NCBI RefSeq assembly: GCF_014203045.1
Contig: NZ_JACHIF010000010.1
Location: forward strand, 208,972-272,971
DNA: 64,000 nucleotides
Source: Prosthecobacter dejongeii
GTDB taxonomy: Bacteria > Verrucomicrobiota > Verrucomicrobiia > Verrucomicrobiales > Verrucomicrobiaceae
Direction of reading: 5' to 3'
A model generated the notes under the pieces. That model was not told the origin of the DNA and ran no database searches. It worked only from the letters and a program-made list of their open reading frames with translations. The position numbers and the translations under genes are program-made. Below are positions 36,213-43,756 of this stretch, in pieces. The number at the start of each line of letters is the position of its first letter. Position 1 is the stretch's first letter.

Positions 36213-36809
36213 TTAAGCAGCCGCAGCAGCCTTGTCTTCAGGCTCGATCAGGCCGTATTCACCATCCTTACGGCGGAACATGATGGCCAGTTTGTGAGTC
36301 GTCTGGTTGTGGAAGACCACGAACGGACGATCATTGATTTCGAGGTCCATGATGGCTTCATCTGGGTAGAGCGGGCGCACCTTGTACTGCTCCTGGTGAA
36401 CGTAGGCGTGCTCGACGGTTTCGACTTCGCTGTGAAGGTCGTCGGCGTGGAAAACCTTCTGCTCCAGGTGACGGATGCTGCCATCCTTGCGAGGGCGGTG
36501 ACTCTTCAGGAGGCGAGTCTTAAACTTGCGCATCCGGCGCGCGATCTTGGAGATGGACTCGTCGATCGAGGCATAGATGTCTTCTGTGGTGCTCTTGACT
36601 TCGATATGGATGTGGTCAGCGCAGAACAGGATGATTTCAGCGATCTGACGGTGGTGCTCCACATCCAGAATGATTTTCGCTTCAATGATTCGCGGGTAGT
36701 CCAAGTGGAGGCTCTCGATCTTCTTATGAGAGTATTCACGGATGGCATCTGTGATCTCGATATGACGGCCAGTGATGACGATCGGCAGGTTCACGTTATG
36801 TTTTTGCAT
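36213..36809 (-). CDS. hpf: Ribosome hibernation promoting factor, long form
   Basis: The N-terminal 100 residues are the HPF/YfiA fold: INLPIVITGRHIEITDAIREY-type opening, KKIESLHLDYPRI and EVKSTTEDIYASIDESISKIARRM. The C-terminal 60 residues (VRPLYPDEAIMDLEINDRPFVVFHNQTTHKLAIMFRRKDGEYGLIEP in pattern) form the dimerisation domain that distinguishes long HPF and dimerises 70S ribosomes into 100S particles. A strong GGAGG lies 9 bases before the ATG. It is the last gene of the kdsA-lptC-lptA-lptB-hpf operon, equivalent to the position of hpf behind lptB and rpoN in enterobacteria, but rpoN is absent here. A perfect terminator follows. Confidence 0.93.
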   Translation of the reverse strand: MQKHNVNLPIVITGRHIEITDAIREYSHKKIESLHLDYPRIIEAKIILDVEHHRQIAEIILFCADHIHIEVKSTTEDIYASIDESISKIARRMRKFKTRLLKSHRPRKDGSIRHLEQKVFHADDLHSEVETVEHAYVHQEQYKVRPLYPDEAIMDLEINDRPFVVFHNQTTHKLAIMFRRKDGEYGLIEPEDKAAAAA

Positions 36810-36862
36810 GGTATGTATCCTCCTGTATTGGGGTTGGTTGAAATAGCTTGGGGGAAAGGGTA

Positions 36863-37699
36863 TTACATCGTGAAGTCTTCGCCCAAATAAAGGCGGCGGG
36901 CTTCAGGATCGTTGACGAGGAAGTCTTTGGTTCCATGGCGTCTCACTTGACCTTCGTAAATGAGGTACGCACGGTCCACAATGTTCAGCGTTTCGCGTAC
37001 ATTGTGATCGGTGATCAGGATGGCTAGGCCTGCACGACGAAGCATGCGGATGATGTCCTGGATCTCGCTGACGGCGATGGGGTCCACGCCGCTGAAAGGC
37101 TCATCCAGCATGAGCAACTTCGGCTCTGTGACGAGGCTGCGGGCGATGGTAAGACGGCGTTTTTCACCCCCGGAAAGGGTGAGGGCCAAATTGTCTGCCA
37201 CATGGTCAATGCCGAACTTTTCCATGAGCTGCTGGCACTGCTCTTCGCGCTCTTTTTTCGTGTAACTCTGCGTCTCCATCACCGCCAGGATGTTTTCCTT
37301 TACGGTGAGACGACGAAAGATGGACTCCTCCTGCGGCAGGTAACCCATGCCGAGACGCGCGCGCTTAAACATCGGCTGTTCCGTGGCATCATTGCCATCG
37401 AACATGACCTTCCCGCCGTTCGGACGAACGAGGCCGACGATCATGTAGAACGTGGTGGTCTTGCCAGCCCCGTTCGGGCCCAAGAGGCCGACGATTTCTC
37501 CGGCTTTCACTTCGATGTCCACGCCGTTGACCACAGCGCGGCCATCATAGACTTTTTTCAGGCCTTCGGTGTGAAGAAGGATGCTGCTTTCATCCTTACC
37601 GGCAGCGGAATCCGCGCGGGATTGAGCCGTCGGTTCGCCCTCCCAGATGGGGGCCGAGTCGGCGGAAGTGCGTGGACGCTTGGTGCGTGCGGCTGACAT
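36863..37699 (-). CDS. lptB: LPS export ABC transporter ATP-binding protein LptB
   Basis: This ABC ATPase has Walker A LLGPNGAGKTTT, Q-loop MGYLPQEESIFR, signature LSGGEKRR, Walker B LLMLDEPFSGVDP and H-loop LITDHNV, and the C-terminal ARRLYLGEDF of LptB. A 35-residue hydrophilic N-terminal extension (SAARTKRPRTSADSAPI) is unusual; an internal start without it has no obvious candidate codon. LptB energises LptF/G to lift LPS from the inner membrane. It follows lptA by 17 bp and precedes hpf by 53 bp. No lptF or lptG is in the window. Confidence 0.93.
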   Translation of the reverse strand: MSAARTKRPRTSADSAPIWEGEPTAQSRADSAAGKDESSILLHTEGLKKVYDGRAVVNGVDIEVKAGEIVGLLGPNGAGKTTTFYMIVGLVRPNGGKVMFDGNDATEQPMFKRARLGMGYLPQEESIFRRLTVKENILAVMETQSYTKKEREEQCQQLMEKFGIDHVADNLALTLSGGEKRRLTIARSLVTEPKLLMLDEPFSGVDPIAVSEIQDIIRMLRRAGLAILITDHNVRETLNIVDRAYLIYEGQVRRHGTKDFLVNDPEARRLYLGEDFTM

Positions 37700-37716
37700 G
37701 CCAGTGAAGGAAAAAA

Positions 37717-38700
37717 TTACAGGTTATTGCGTGACGCACCCGCGCCTTCTTCTTCGGACAGGATCACTGTCCGCGTGCGGCGGTTGGAGTTAAAGTTCCC
37801 CTTCTCATCGAAGGTCATCACGGTGTCTGGGGTGATCGCGGTCTGCATCACGTTATCGGTCTGCACTTGCGGGTTGTCGCGCATGGTGATGATGCCCGTC
37901 GTGCCATCATAGACGGCATTGCGGCAAAAGGCGCGCTGGAGTTTGCCTTCAGGATCGGCTTTTTCGATGCGCACCATGGGCCCCGTAGCGATGGCCTTTT
38001 TCACTGGGTTATCTTTGCCTGCACCGCCCCCTTTGGCCAAGATGGCGTCGGATTTCACGGCGGGCTTGGGTTTCGTTTTGTCATCCTTCGCCTGATTCAG
38101 GTGCACGGTGAGCTCTTCACACTCGATGTAAAACTGTGGATGCCGAGCGCGGACATTGCCCGTGTAGATCAGGATGCCTGTCTCGGGATTGAAGACCGAG
38201 CTATCGGCCTCAATCACAGCCATGGGGTTTCGGCCAGCGGCATTGGCCGGTGCTTGATTCAGAGGCTGCAAAAGTTGTGGAACGGGACCTTGAGGAGCCG
38301 CAGGGGGTTGATCCGCCGCAGGCACAGCCGCCGCAGCGGCGGGAGGGGCATCCGTGGCGGGTAAATCACCAGGTGCACCCATCATTTTCTGGGCTTCTGG
38401 CAGCAGGGTCTTCGCCGCTGCTTTGGCCGCTTCCGCTGCCTGGGCTTTCACTTCGGGGGATTGCAGGGCTGCTTTGGCCGCATCGGTGAGATTGCTGGGC
38501 AGCTTTCCCATCAGCCCCTTGGCGGTTTCTTTGGCCTTGTCCAGCTCGCCATTGGACTGGGCTGCGCGCAGCTTTTCGGCGGCGGCTTGGAGCTGCTTTT
38601 TCTGATCGCTGGAGGGCGTGGTGAGACGCGATGCGCCCTGCCCACTGGCAAACTGAACCAGGCCGAGGGCGGCTAGGGCGATGGTGGTGATCGTTCTCAT
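37717..38700 (-). CDS. lptA: LptA/OstA-like periplasmic LPS transport protein
   Basis: The ATG at 38700 begins a signal peptide (TITTIALAALGLVQFASG); an in-frame ATG at 38757 would add 19 residues overlapping the upstream gene. A low-complexity Ala/Pro/Gln segment fills about residues 25-150 (repeated AAKAA, PAAAAA). The C-terminal half is OstA-like: DSSVFNPETGILIYTGNVRARHPQFYIECEELTV and AFCRNAVYDGTTGIITMRDNPQVQT in pattern, as in LptA. LptA bridges LptC to LptD in the periplasm. At 327 residues it is longer than LptA of E. coli (185), largely because of the low-complexity insert. It lies 4 bp after lptC. Confidence 0.82.
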   Translation of the reverse strand: MRTITTIALAALGLVQFASGQGASRLTTPSSDQKKQLQAAAEKLRAAQSNGELDKAKETAKGLMGKLPSNLTDAAKAALQSPEVKAQAAEAAKAAAKTLLPEAQKMMGAPGDLPATDAPPAAAAAVPAADQPPAAPQGPVPQLLQPLNQAPANAAGRNPMAVIEADSSVFNPETGILIYTGNVRARHPQFYIECEELTVHLNQAKDDKTKPKPAVKSDAILAKGGGAGKDNPVKKAIATGPMVRIEKADPEGKLQRAFCRNAVYDGTTGIITMRDNPQVQTDNVMQTAITPDTVMTFDEKGNFNSNRRTRTVILSEEEGAGASRNNL

Positions 38701-38704
38701 AAAA

Positions 38705-39220
38705 TCAGTTGGATGGTTGGCTCCCCTCCGATTTGCCAGAGACCGCGCCCGTGTCAAAGATCAATGTGCGCACGCGGCCTTTCATGCTGCCGATGGATTG
38801 CGTGGTGTCGAAGACCATGCTGTCCCCCTCCATTTCGAAATCTGTCCGGGCCACCCGGCTGCGCTCGCCACTGCGGAGGATCTTTTCATCCATGTGATAG
38901 ACGGCGCTTTTCAGGTCCACCCGCATATTTTCTGCGGGGGTCTTGCCATAAATCTCCACCACCACGCCCTCAGCCCCCAGGCGAGACTCATCCAGGCGGG
39001 TCAGTGTTTTCGCGGTTAAAAGCGAGGATGCACGCCCCTCATTAAAGGAAGGCACCGTGACGTTTTCATTCACAAATCCCAGCGGGATCATTTTGCCAAA
39101 GGCGCTCATGCCGCCTTCAGCGGGGGCCTCCGTGGTCTGTGCCAGGGCCACTGCTGCGAGGGTCAGCAATCCCAGCCCCACCCAAGGGCGCAGCGTTCTC
39201 AGAGTATTGCCTGACCTCAT
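38705..39220 (-). CDS. lptC: LptC-like LPS export protein
   Basis: The 171-residue protein has an N-terminal hydrophobic anchor or signal (PWVGLGLLTLAAVALA). One OstA/LptC-type beta domain follows, with VPSFNEGRASSLLTAKTL, GVVVEIYGK, DLKSAVYHMDEKILRS and GDSMVFDTTQSIGSMKGRV. LptC is the single-pass partner of LptF/G that passes LPS to LptA. It begins 2 bp after the kdsA stop and ends 4 bp before lptA, so translation is probably coupled. The sequence is divergent and the name rests on domain pattern plus position. Confidence 0.75.
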   Translation of the reverse strand: MRSGNTLRTLRPWVGLGLLTLAAVALAQTTEAPAEGGMSAFGKMIPLGFVNENVTVPSFNEGRASSLLTAKTLTRLDESRLGAEGVVVEIYGKTPAENMRVDLKSAVYHMDEKILRSGERSRVARTDFEMEGDSMVFDTTQSIGSMKGRVRTLIFDTGAVSGKSEGSQPSN

Positions 39221-39221
39221 G

Positions 39222-40052
39222 TTAAGAATCCTCCGTCACCAGACTGTGAATCCGCCGCAGTTTCTCCACCACATGGGCGATGTCTGACATGGGCACCTGA
39301 TTCGGCCCATCGGACAGCGCCTTGGCCGGATTTGGATGCGTTTCCATGAAAACACCGTCGCAACCTGCCGCTACGGCTGCCCGGGCTAAAACCGGGGCTA
39401 GCTTGCCATCGCCACCCGTGGTGGTACCAAGCCCACCCGGACGTTGGACGGAATGAGTCGCGTCAAAAATGACCCGATAGCCCAGCTCCCGCATCCAGTA
39501 TAGCGACCTCATATCCGTTACCAAGTTTTGATAACCAAAGGTCGTGCCGCGTTCAGTAAAAAGAAAGTTTTCGCAGCCCACGCTGACGAGTTTTTCAGCG
39601 ATGTTTTTCACATCCCAGGGGGCCATGAACTGGCCCTTCTTCACATTCACCGCGCGCCCGGTCTCACCGGCGGTGAGGATGAGGTCCGTCTGGCGACTGA
39701 GAAAGGCCGGAATTTGCAGCAGATCAATGTGCTCGGCGGCGATCTTTGCCTCCTCAGGCGAATGCACGTCTGTGGTCACAGGCACGCCCAGCTTTGCGCC
39801 GATCTCGGCCAGGATGCGGCAGCCTTTTTCCACGCCCAGACCACGATACGAACTGATGGCGCTGCGATTCGCCTTGTCATAGGAGGCCTTAAAGACCCAT
39901 TTCAGGCGCAGGCTGTTGGCGATGGCCCCCAGCTTCTCGGCCACATCCCAAATGAATTCCTCACTCTCGATGACACAGGGACCGAGAATGAACAACGGCT
40001 GCGTGCCATCCACCGGCACGGAACCCACCTTAACAACAGGGAGAGAGAGCAT
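39222..40052 (-). CDS. kdsA: 3-deoxy-8-phosphooctulonate synthase
   Basis: This is a full-length 276-residue KdsA, an aldol-type enzyme of the DAHP/KDOP synthase family. Landmarks are FILGPCVIESEEF near the N-terminus, FKASYDKANRSA with the substrate-binding lysine and arginine, PVTTDVHSPEEA, LSRQTDLILTAGETG, FLFTERGTTFGYQNLVTDMR and FDATHSVQRPGG, then FMETHPNPAKALSDGPNQ. It condenses phosphoenolpyruvate with arabinose-5-phosphate to give Kdo-8-phosphate, so the cell makes Kdo for lipid A core. It is the first gene of the operon that continues with lptC, lptA, lptB and hpf. Confidence 0.95.
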   Translation of the reverse strand: MLSLPVVKVGSVPVDGTQPLFILGPCVIESEEFIWDVAEKLGAIANSLRLKWVFKASYDKANRSAISSYRGLGVEKGCRILAEIGAKLGVPVTTDVHSPEEAKIAAEHIDLLQIPAFLSRQTDLILTAGETGRAVNVKKGQFMAPWDVKNIAEKLVSVGCENFLFTERGTTFGYQNLVTDMRSLYWMRELGYRVIFDATHSVQRPGGLGTTTGGDGKLAPVLARAAVAAGCDGVFMETHPNPAKALSDGPNQVPMSDIAHVVEKLRRIHSLVTEDS

Positions 40053-40380
40053 GAGAGATCAAAAAAAGCCGCCCAGCAGCAGTACACCGCCGCGCGATGA
40101 CCAGGATAGCGAGGCCCGCCAGTTCTGACAACAAGCAAGTGCAGCAAGTGTGAAGGGCAGGCCTAGGATCTATTTCTGATCGCTCCCTTGCTGTTTCCCA
40201 TGCAGGCTGGTTGCATGTCACCTTATTATCAGACTCTGCGGAGAGCGTTGGGGCAGGAGCTTTTAATGAAGGAACAAGACTCTTGAACACATGGGTGTTC
40301 ATAGGACTATACGGTCACGGCACCTCATGCGTTTGAATACCGTGGAACAGCAAGGCTAGTCGTTGTTGCTAACGCTTATT
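40053..40380. other. Intergenic region upstream of kdsA; junction to the accessory island
   Basis: This 328-bp segment contains no gene I can support. It includes a 7-bp inverted repeat TGAACAC/GTGTTCA around ATGG (40284-40301), and GCTAACGC at 40368-40375, just beyond the stop of the first orphan gene. kdsA promoter elements are presumably near its left end but I could not pick them out. Confidence 0.5.
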
Positions 40381-40584
40381 CTACTTAGTCTTTTGATGGG
40401 TTTCTGACTTGAGCAGATGAGCATCAGACGCAGCATCTAGCGATTCCGCAAAAAGGAAAATCATCCCCTTAAATTTTTCTCCTAACTGCTTCGAAACAGA
40501 CAGCCAAGCAAATGCAGCTAAAAATGCAATCACTGTAAATGTGACTAACAGGATCATGAACGGGCTATCTTTGATTCTTTTCAT
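40381..40584 (-). CDS. Small membrane protein of unknown function (67 residues)
   Basis: I use the ATG at 40584; an in-frame start three codons upstream lies within the adjacent structured repeat. The protein begins KRIKDSPFM, then has one membrane helix (ILLVTFTVIAFLAAFAWL, about residues 10-28) and a polar, lightly charged tail ending KSETHQKTK. I recognise no family. It is the first of several orphan genes on the minus strand in an AT-rich stretch, and a perfect two-box inverted repeat lies directly upstream. Small size and lack of known relatives make it a moderate call. Confidence 0.5.
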   Translation of the reverse strand: MKRIKDSPFMILLVTFTVIAFLAAFAWLSVSKQLGEKFKGMIFLFAESLDAASDAHLLKSETHQKTK

Positions 40585-40588
40585 TGTT

Positions 40589-40627
40589 AGCACTTGGTGC
40601 CACGCTTAAATGGCATACGCAAGTGCT
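40589..40627. repeat. Two-box imperfect inverted repeat upstream of the 67-residue protein gene
   Basis: AGCACTTG (40589-40596) pairs with CAAGTGCT (40620-40627), and TGCCA (40598-40602) pairs with TGGCA (40611-40615). The loop is eight bases; the arms are offset by one base on one side and four on the other. Two stems with an unequal spacer and a short loop are the general plan of attC sites, but the GTTRRRY core is not exact here. Confidence 0.6.
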
Positions 40628-40635
40628 GCCCTCCA

Positions 40636-41031
40636 TCACGGTCGAGGGATTGAATTTTGTATGAGGACTTCGCTCATGCCTTTTTCCCACCTCACAACTA
40701 GCTTCCCCGGAATTGGTTTCGAGAAAAGTTTGAAACTATGTTTAGGCTCATATGACAATTGAAATTTATCTGCATCAAGATCAATAAAATTGAACTTAAT
40801 ACCCTGAGTGTCACAAAATAATCCCATTTCGTCAAAATCCTTCACCAATTGAACAGGCAGTCTCTCGTTCAATTGGTGATACTCTTTGAGAGCATTCGCC
40901 AGGACAACAACCCTTTTCTGACCAAACCCGGCTTCGTATCGTCTGACGATATCAATGAAGCTACTGATGGATACACTAACAATGAGTAAGGTTATAAAAA
41001 GCACTCCAACTTTTATCCGTTTTATCTTCAT
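40636..41031 (-). CDS. Hypothetical membrane-anchored protein (131 residues)
   Basis: The ATG at 41031 gives a basic N-terminus (KIKRIK) followed by a membrane helix (VGVLFITLLIVSVSISSFI); an in-frame ATG at 41073 adds 14 residues of poor character. The remaining 100 residues look like a small periplasmic domain: RYEAGFGQKRVVVLANALKEYHQLNERLP, then FDEMGLFCDTQGIKFNFIDLD and a beta-rich end. The overall plan (helix plus ANALKEYHQLNERLP) resembles type II pseudopilin-like proteins, but no pre-pilin cleavage motif is seen. I do not assign a function. It lies in the AT-rich island. Confidence 0.6.
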   Translation of the reverse strand: MKIKRIKVGVLFITLLIVSVSISSFIDIVRRYEAGFGQKRVVVLANALKEYHQLNERLPVQLVKDFDEMGLFCDTQGIKFNFIDLDADKFQLSYEPKHSFKLFSKPIPGKLVVRWEKGMSEVLIQNSIPRP

Positions 41032-41055
41032 ACCTAATGTTGCCTTCCTGGTTAA

Positions 41056-41114
41056 GCACTGATTGCCTCGCATCTTTTATTATGGCAAGCATTGATTGCC
41101 TGGCATCTTTTACT
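41056..41114. repeat. Two direct copies of a short repeat in the accessory island
   Basis: GCACTGATTGCCTCGCATC (from 41056) and GCATTGATTGCCTGGCATC (from 41089) are near-identical, each followed by TTTTA. The minus-strand reading (GATGCCAGGCAATCAATGC) agrees with further copies at 41200, 42068 and 43609. Both copies are just upstream of the gene at 40636-41031. Confidence 0.7.
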
Positions 41115-41193
41115 CTATTCATGGTTAACACTAATTCCCTTTCATCTGTTGAAGAGTCCCAAAAAATCCCCCACCGCGAACACGATCGAGCAG

Positions 41194-41270
41194 CGGCTTA
41201 ACTGAGTGCCATTCTTGCCTGGCATCGTTTTGGTCGCCGGGCCGCCCAGTGAAAAAGGCAACGTTAGCAG
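41194..41270. repeat. attC-like imperfect palindrome containing a repeat copy
   Basis: The left end GCTTAACTGAGTGCC (from 41196) and the right end GGCAACGTTAGC (41259-41270 approx.) are imperfect inverted complements. GCTTAAC matches the RYYYAAC core consensus of integron attC sites, whereas the right GTTAGCA only partly matches GTTRRRY. An inner TGCCA/TGGCA pair (41207-41211 and 41220-41224) has an eight-base loop, like the element at 40589. No integrase is in view, so integron origin is unproven. Confidence 0.4.
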
Positions 41271-41327
41271 TATGCAAATCAGTCTCGTCATACGGCAGGT
41301 CATAGGTTGATGAATCCTAGTTGGGGT

Positions 41328-41975
41328 TTAGGGCGGCGGCAATTCATGAACAGGACGCATCTTGAGCATCGCCGCAGCCAACGGAGCGTAAACCAAAGCG
41401 TGCTTTTGCTTGCACCAATCTTGGAACTCAGCTGCTGCTGAATCGAAACCCACAATGTCGCCACGTCTGGCCAAAATAGCCATCAATACAGGAAAGCGGG
41501 TAAGACGATCGGATGTTGCCCATTTCATCGGATCACTGTCAGCAAGACCGATGAAGAGTGCTTGTTCATCCGAAAACTTATCTAGCCACGGAATCACATC
41601 GGATTTGATTGCCTCTGCATAGGCTTCCGCAAAGGCACTTACGGAGGCAGGATCGAGACCAAACCCGTGAGCCAAGGTTTGATTTTGCAGCAGACCGTCG
41701 CAATTCACGGTAAGTGTTGCATGGAGCTTCACTTCCTTCGGTTGCAAGAAGGGGTGATATTGCGAGTAAAGCGATTCAATTTGTTCATGTCGAACTTGTG
41801 CATGGGCGGCAAGTTTACCAATGCCTTGTGACGCCGTCGGCAGAACTTCAAGCGCGATTGCCTGCCAACCGTTGTCAGTCAATCGGAACAATTTGCCTTC
41901 TCGCTTCTTGAATTTGAAGCTTGGAATTTGCTCGACAATCAGCTGACCAACTCGTTCTGTAAAATGCTTCATCAT
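41328..41975 (-). CDS. Hypothetical protein, DUF4304-like N-terminus (215 residues)
   Basis: The soluble 215-residue protein starts MKHFTERVGQLIVEQIPSF followed by KFKKREGKLFRLTDNGWQ. That pattern resembles the opening of DUF4304-type and related immunity-like proteins. The remainder is mixed helix and strand (HATLTVNCDGLLQ; WLDKFSDEQALFIGLADSD; FPVLMAILARRGD). There is no signal peptide or membrane segment. It lies in the AT-rich island with SUKH and other orphan genes and repeats on both sides. A role in immunity to polymorphic toxins is possible but nothing here proves it. Confidence 0.6.
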   Translation of the reverse strand: MMKHFTERVGQLIVEQIPSFKFKKREGKLFRLTDNGWQAIALEVLPTASQGIGKLAAHAQVRHEQIESLYSQYHPFLQPKEVKLHATLTVNCDGLLQNQTLAHGFGLDPASVSAFAEAYAEAIKSDVIPWLDKFSDEQALFIGLADSDPMKWATSDRLTRFPVLMAILARRGDIVGFDSAAAEFQDWCKQKHALVYAPLAAAMLKMRPVHELPPP

Positions 41976-42067
41976 CTTCTCAAATTCGAGGCATTAACTT
42001 CAAAGGTTCTAATCGGGCCGGTAGGTGTTCCACTCGGATACCTGGCAGCGGCAAAGCGGCTTCCCGA

Positions 42068-42093
42068 GCACTGAGTGCCCGGCATCTTTTTTT
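42068..42093. repeat. Further copy of the accessory-island repeat
   Basis: GCACTGAGTGCCCGGCATC followed by a run of T (to 42093) matches the copies at 41056 and 41089. It lies about 90 bp upstream of the minus-strand gene at 41328-41975, in the same orientation relative to that gene as the other copies. Confidence 0.65.
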
Positions 42094-42260
42094 CTTTTGG
42101 CATCTTTTTTCTTTCTTAATAATTCTCATACGGGGCTTGGTTTGACGGATACCCTCAAGACACCGCTAAACACGATGGACTTACCCCGCTGGCATATTGC
42201 CAAGCTCAGCCACCGGCCGGGGTGGGTTGGCGAGGCGTCGCAGGCTGAAGGCCAGTGCGT

Positions 42261-42752
42261 TCACTTTGGAACGCCCAAGGATTTCATCAAATCGCCTCTA
42301 CTCGCTTGAGCAACTACCTTCATTTCAGCGATCTCTTTTGCCCTACTTTCGGCTTCACCAGCTTCAAATCGTTTTGCGAATGATTCAAACCCTGGAAAGC
42401 CAGAGGCTTCTTCTTTTTTCATCGAATAGAACAAAAGAAGCGCTGCTCTCCGCACCGTTGCGTCCTGTTGTCGCCACCAAACCAGCTCAACAAGTCCATC
42501 CTTACCCTTCGACCAAAGCGACACAACTCCGAGGACTCCAGTAATGCTGTCGCTTTTGGATAAAGCATAATCCATAGAAGTAAAAACCTCGTCTGGTTGA
42601 TCGTCCACGGGGTGTTTATCGAGACGCATTTTGGCATCCATGATGAATCGAACACAGTCAGATGCCTTGACCTCACTTGGTGCATTACGGCCACTAGACT
42701 TAGCAAGCTGTGTGAACACCAAGAGAGCACCAACAAGAATGTAGGTTTTCAT
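42261..42752 (-). CDS. Hypothetical secreted protein (163 residues)
   Basis: The ATG at 42752 starts a signal peptide (KTYILVGALLVFTQLAKSSG); an in-frame upstream ATG at 42815 would disrupt it. The mature part contains SDCVRFIMDAKMRLDKHP, a YALSKSDSITGVLGVVSLW segment and a WWRQQDATVRRAALLLFYSMKKEE helix. A short Lys/Glu-rich helix ends the protein. I recognise no family; the helix-and-loop pattern resembles small exported Tli/Rap-like immunity proteins, but this is speculation. It is in the AT-rich island, with TGCCTGGCA 27 bp upstream of the start. Confidence 0.55.
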   Translation of the reverse strand: MKTYILVGALLVFTQLAKSSGRNAPSEVKASDCVRFIMDAKMRLDKHPVDDQPDEVFTSMDYALSKSDSITGVLGVVSLWSKGKDGLVELVWWRQQDATVRRAALLLFYSMKKEEASGFPGFESFAKRFEAGEAESRAKEIAEMKVVAQASRGDLMKSLGVPK

Positions 42753-42843
42753 GGAAAGGTAGGAGGTTGTGGCCTTTTTGCCTGGCAGATGCTTGTTGTG
42801 TAACCAGTTGTTCATGGTCTGGAGGTAGAAGGTGCGCAGATAG

Positions 42844-43512
42844 TCAGGCTTTGTCTTGCTGCCGCTTCAGGTCCGCCCAGAACGAATCTATCTCCCATGG
42901 TTTCGGAAAATTTTGCCAGCGCGTCTCATACAAAACCTCATGACTAACCCTTTCAGGCAAAAGATTTGCGTCTCCGAAATAGCCATAGCATTTTAGTTCT
43001 TCATCGAACTCAAAAGCTTCAAGAATTAGCAAGTTAAGAAGATCAGTAAAAGAAGTCGCAATAATTGGGGCTTGTGGGGTCCCAAACGTATCGTAATACA
43101 CTCTGTAGCATCGACCAAGAAATCTCTGTGAAAGATCAATGACGATAGTCGCACCAACTTCGTCGAGAGTAGCGATGATATATTGATCTTTCGCTATTCC
43201 ATTCTTCAAGAGATCTTTTCGATGCGACGCATGCCACAAATGGTCGCTGTAATCCGCCCGGATAAACTCATCTGGCCGAACGAGCCTGTATCGGTAGGGA
43301 TCTTTGGGTAAATAGTAAAGCCCGCTGCATAATGTATAAAATTCGATCAAATCTGCGGGATATCCATTGTCTTCAAGTGGCTGGGGCACCTTGGTCGGAG
43401 GCCCACACGATGATGTGTGAGACCCTTCCTTTCTATCTTTCAGAACGATTTCAACAAGTTCACAAATAGTTTTCATCTTCCGCAAAGCTGGATGTTCCAT
43501 TTCAACGACCAA
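42844..43512 (-). CDS. SMI1/KNR4 (SUKH) family protein
   Basis: The 222-residue protein shows the SUKH-fold pattern: PLEDNGYPADLIEFYTLCSGLYY near residue 45, the segment RLVRPDEFIRADY, then IIATLDEVGATIVIDLS and a characteristic APIIATSFTDLLNLLI helix. SUKH proteins are widespread immunity partners of polymorphic toxins and are also found in unrelated roles. No toxin, Rhs or CDI gene is near in the window. It starts at ATG 43512, with alternative in-frame ATGs at 43500 and 43476. AT-rich composition agrees with the other island genes. Confidence 0.75.
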   Translation of the reverse strand: MVVEMEHPALRKMKTICELVEIVLKDRKEGSHTSSCGPPTKVPQPLEDNGYPADLIEFYTLCSGLYYLPKDPYRYRLVRPDEFIRADYSDHLWHASHRKDLLKNGIAKDQYIIATLDEVGATIVIDLSQRFLGRCYRVYYDTFGTPQAPIIATSFTDLLNLLILEAFEFDEELKCYGYFGDANLLPERVSHEVLYETRWQNFPKPWEIDSFWADLKRQQDKA

Positions 43513-43604
43513 TGCCCCACCTCAAGCCAGTAAGTTTTCAGAAGGAATTCGATCTTGTTCGCAGGACAACGTAGTCGCAACTGCTCATTACAAAACGCTT
43601 CAGG

Positions 43605-43621
43605 AAAAGATGCCAGGCAAG
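43605..43621. repeat. Inverted-orientation copy of the accessory-island repeat
   Basis: AAAAGATGCCAGGCAAG lies about 140 bp upstream of the plus-strand lipoprotein gene at 43757. Unlike the other copies it reads on the plus strand, so each copy keeps the same orientation relative to the gene downstream. Confidence 0.6.
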
Positions 43622-43756
43622 ACTGTATCCGACCAAGCGAAAAGTCTTTTTTGTGAGCATCAAAGTGGTTCAATCCTATGGAACAGGTGCCCTCGGAAAG
43701 TTCAATTTGGCCCCAGGTTCTGGCACCACACCACCAGCGGGAACCGACTGACCATA

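Noticed and set aside
40284..40301. A 7-bp inverted repeat TGAACAC/GTGTTCA, considered as part of a tRNA or riboswitch
   Set aside because: No cloverleaf, anticodon arm or riboswitch-like conserved pattern surrounds it.
40030..40302. A 90-residue minus-strand frame upstream of kdsA
   Set aside because: It overlaps kdsA, has no domain or signal and an atypical composition rich in Cys and Ser; not supported as a gene.
42150..42262. A GC-rich stretch with inverted bases (CCACCGG..GGTGG) and a vestige of an open frame
   Set aside because: It resembles an interspersed palindromic repeat or an old insertion-sequence remnant, but no other copy or transposase motif is seen in the window.
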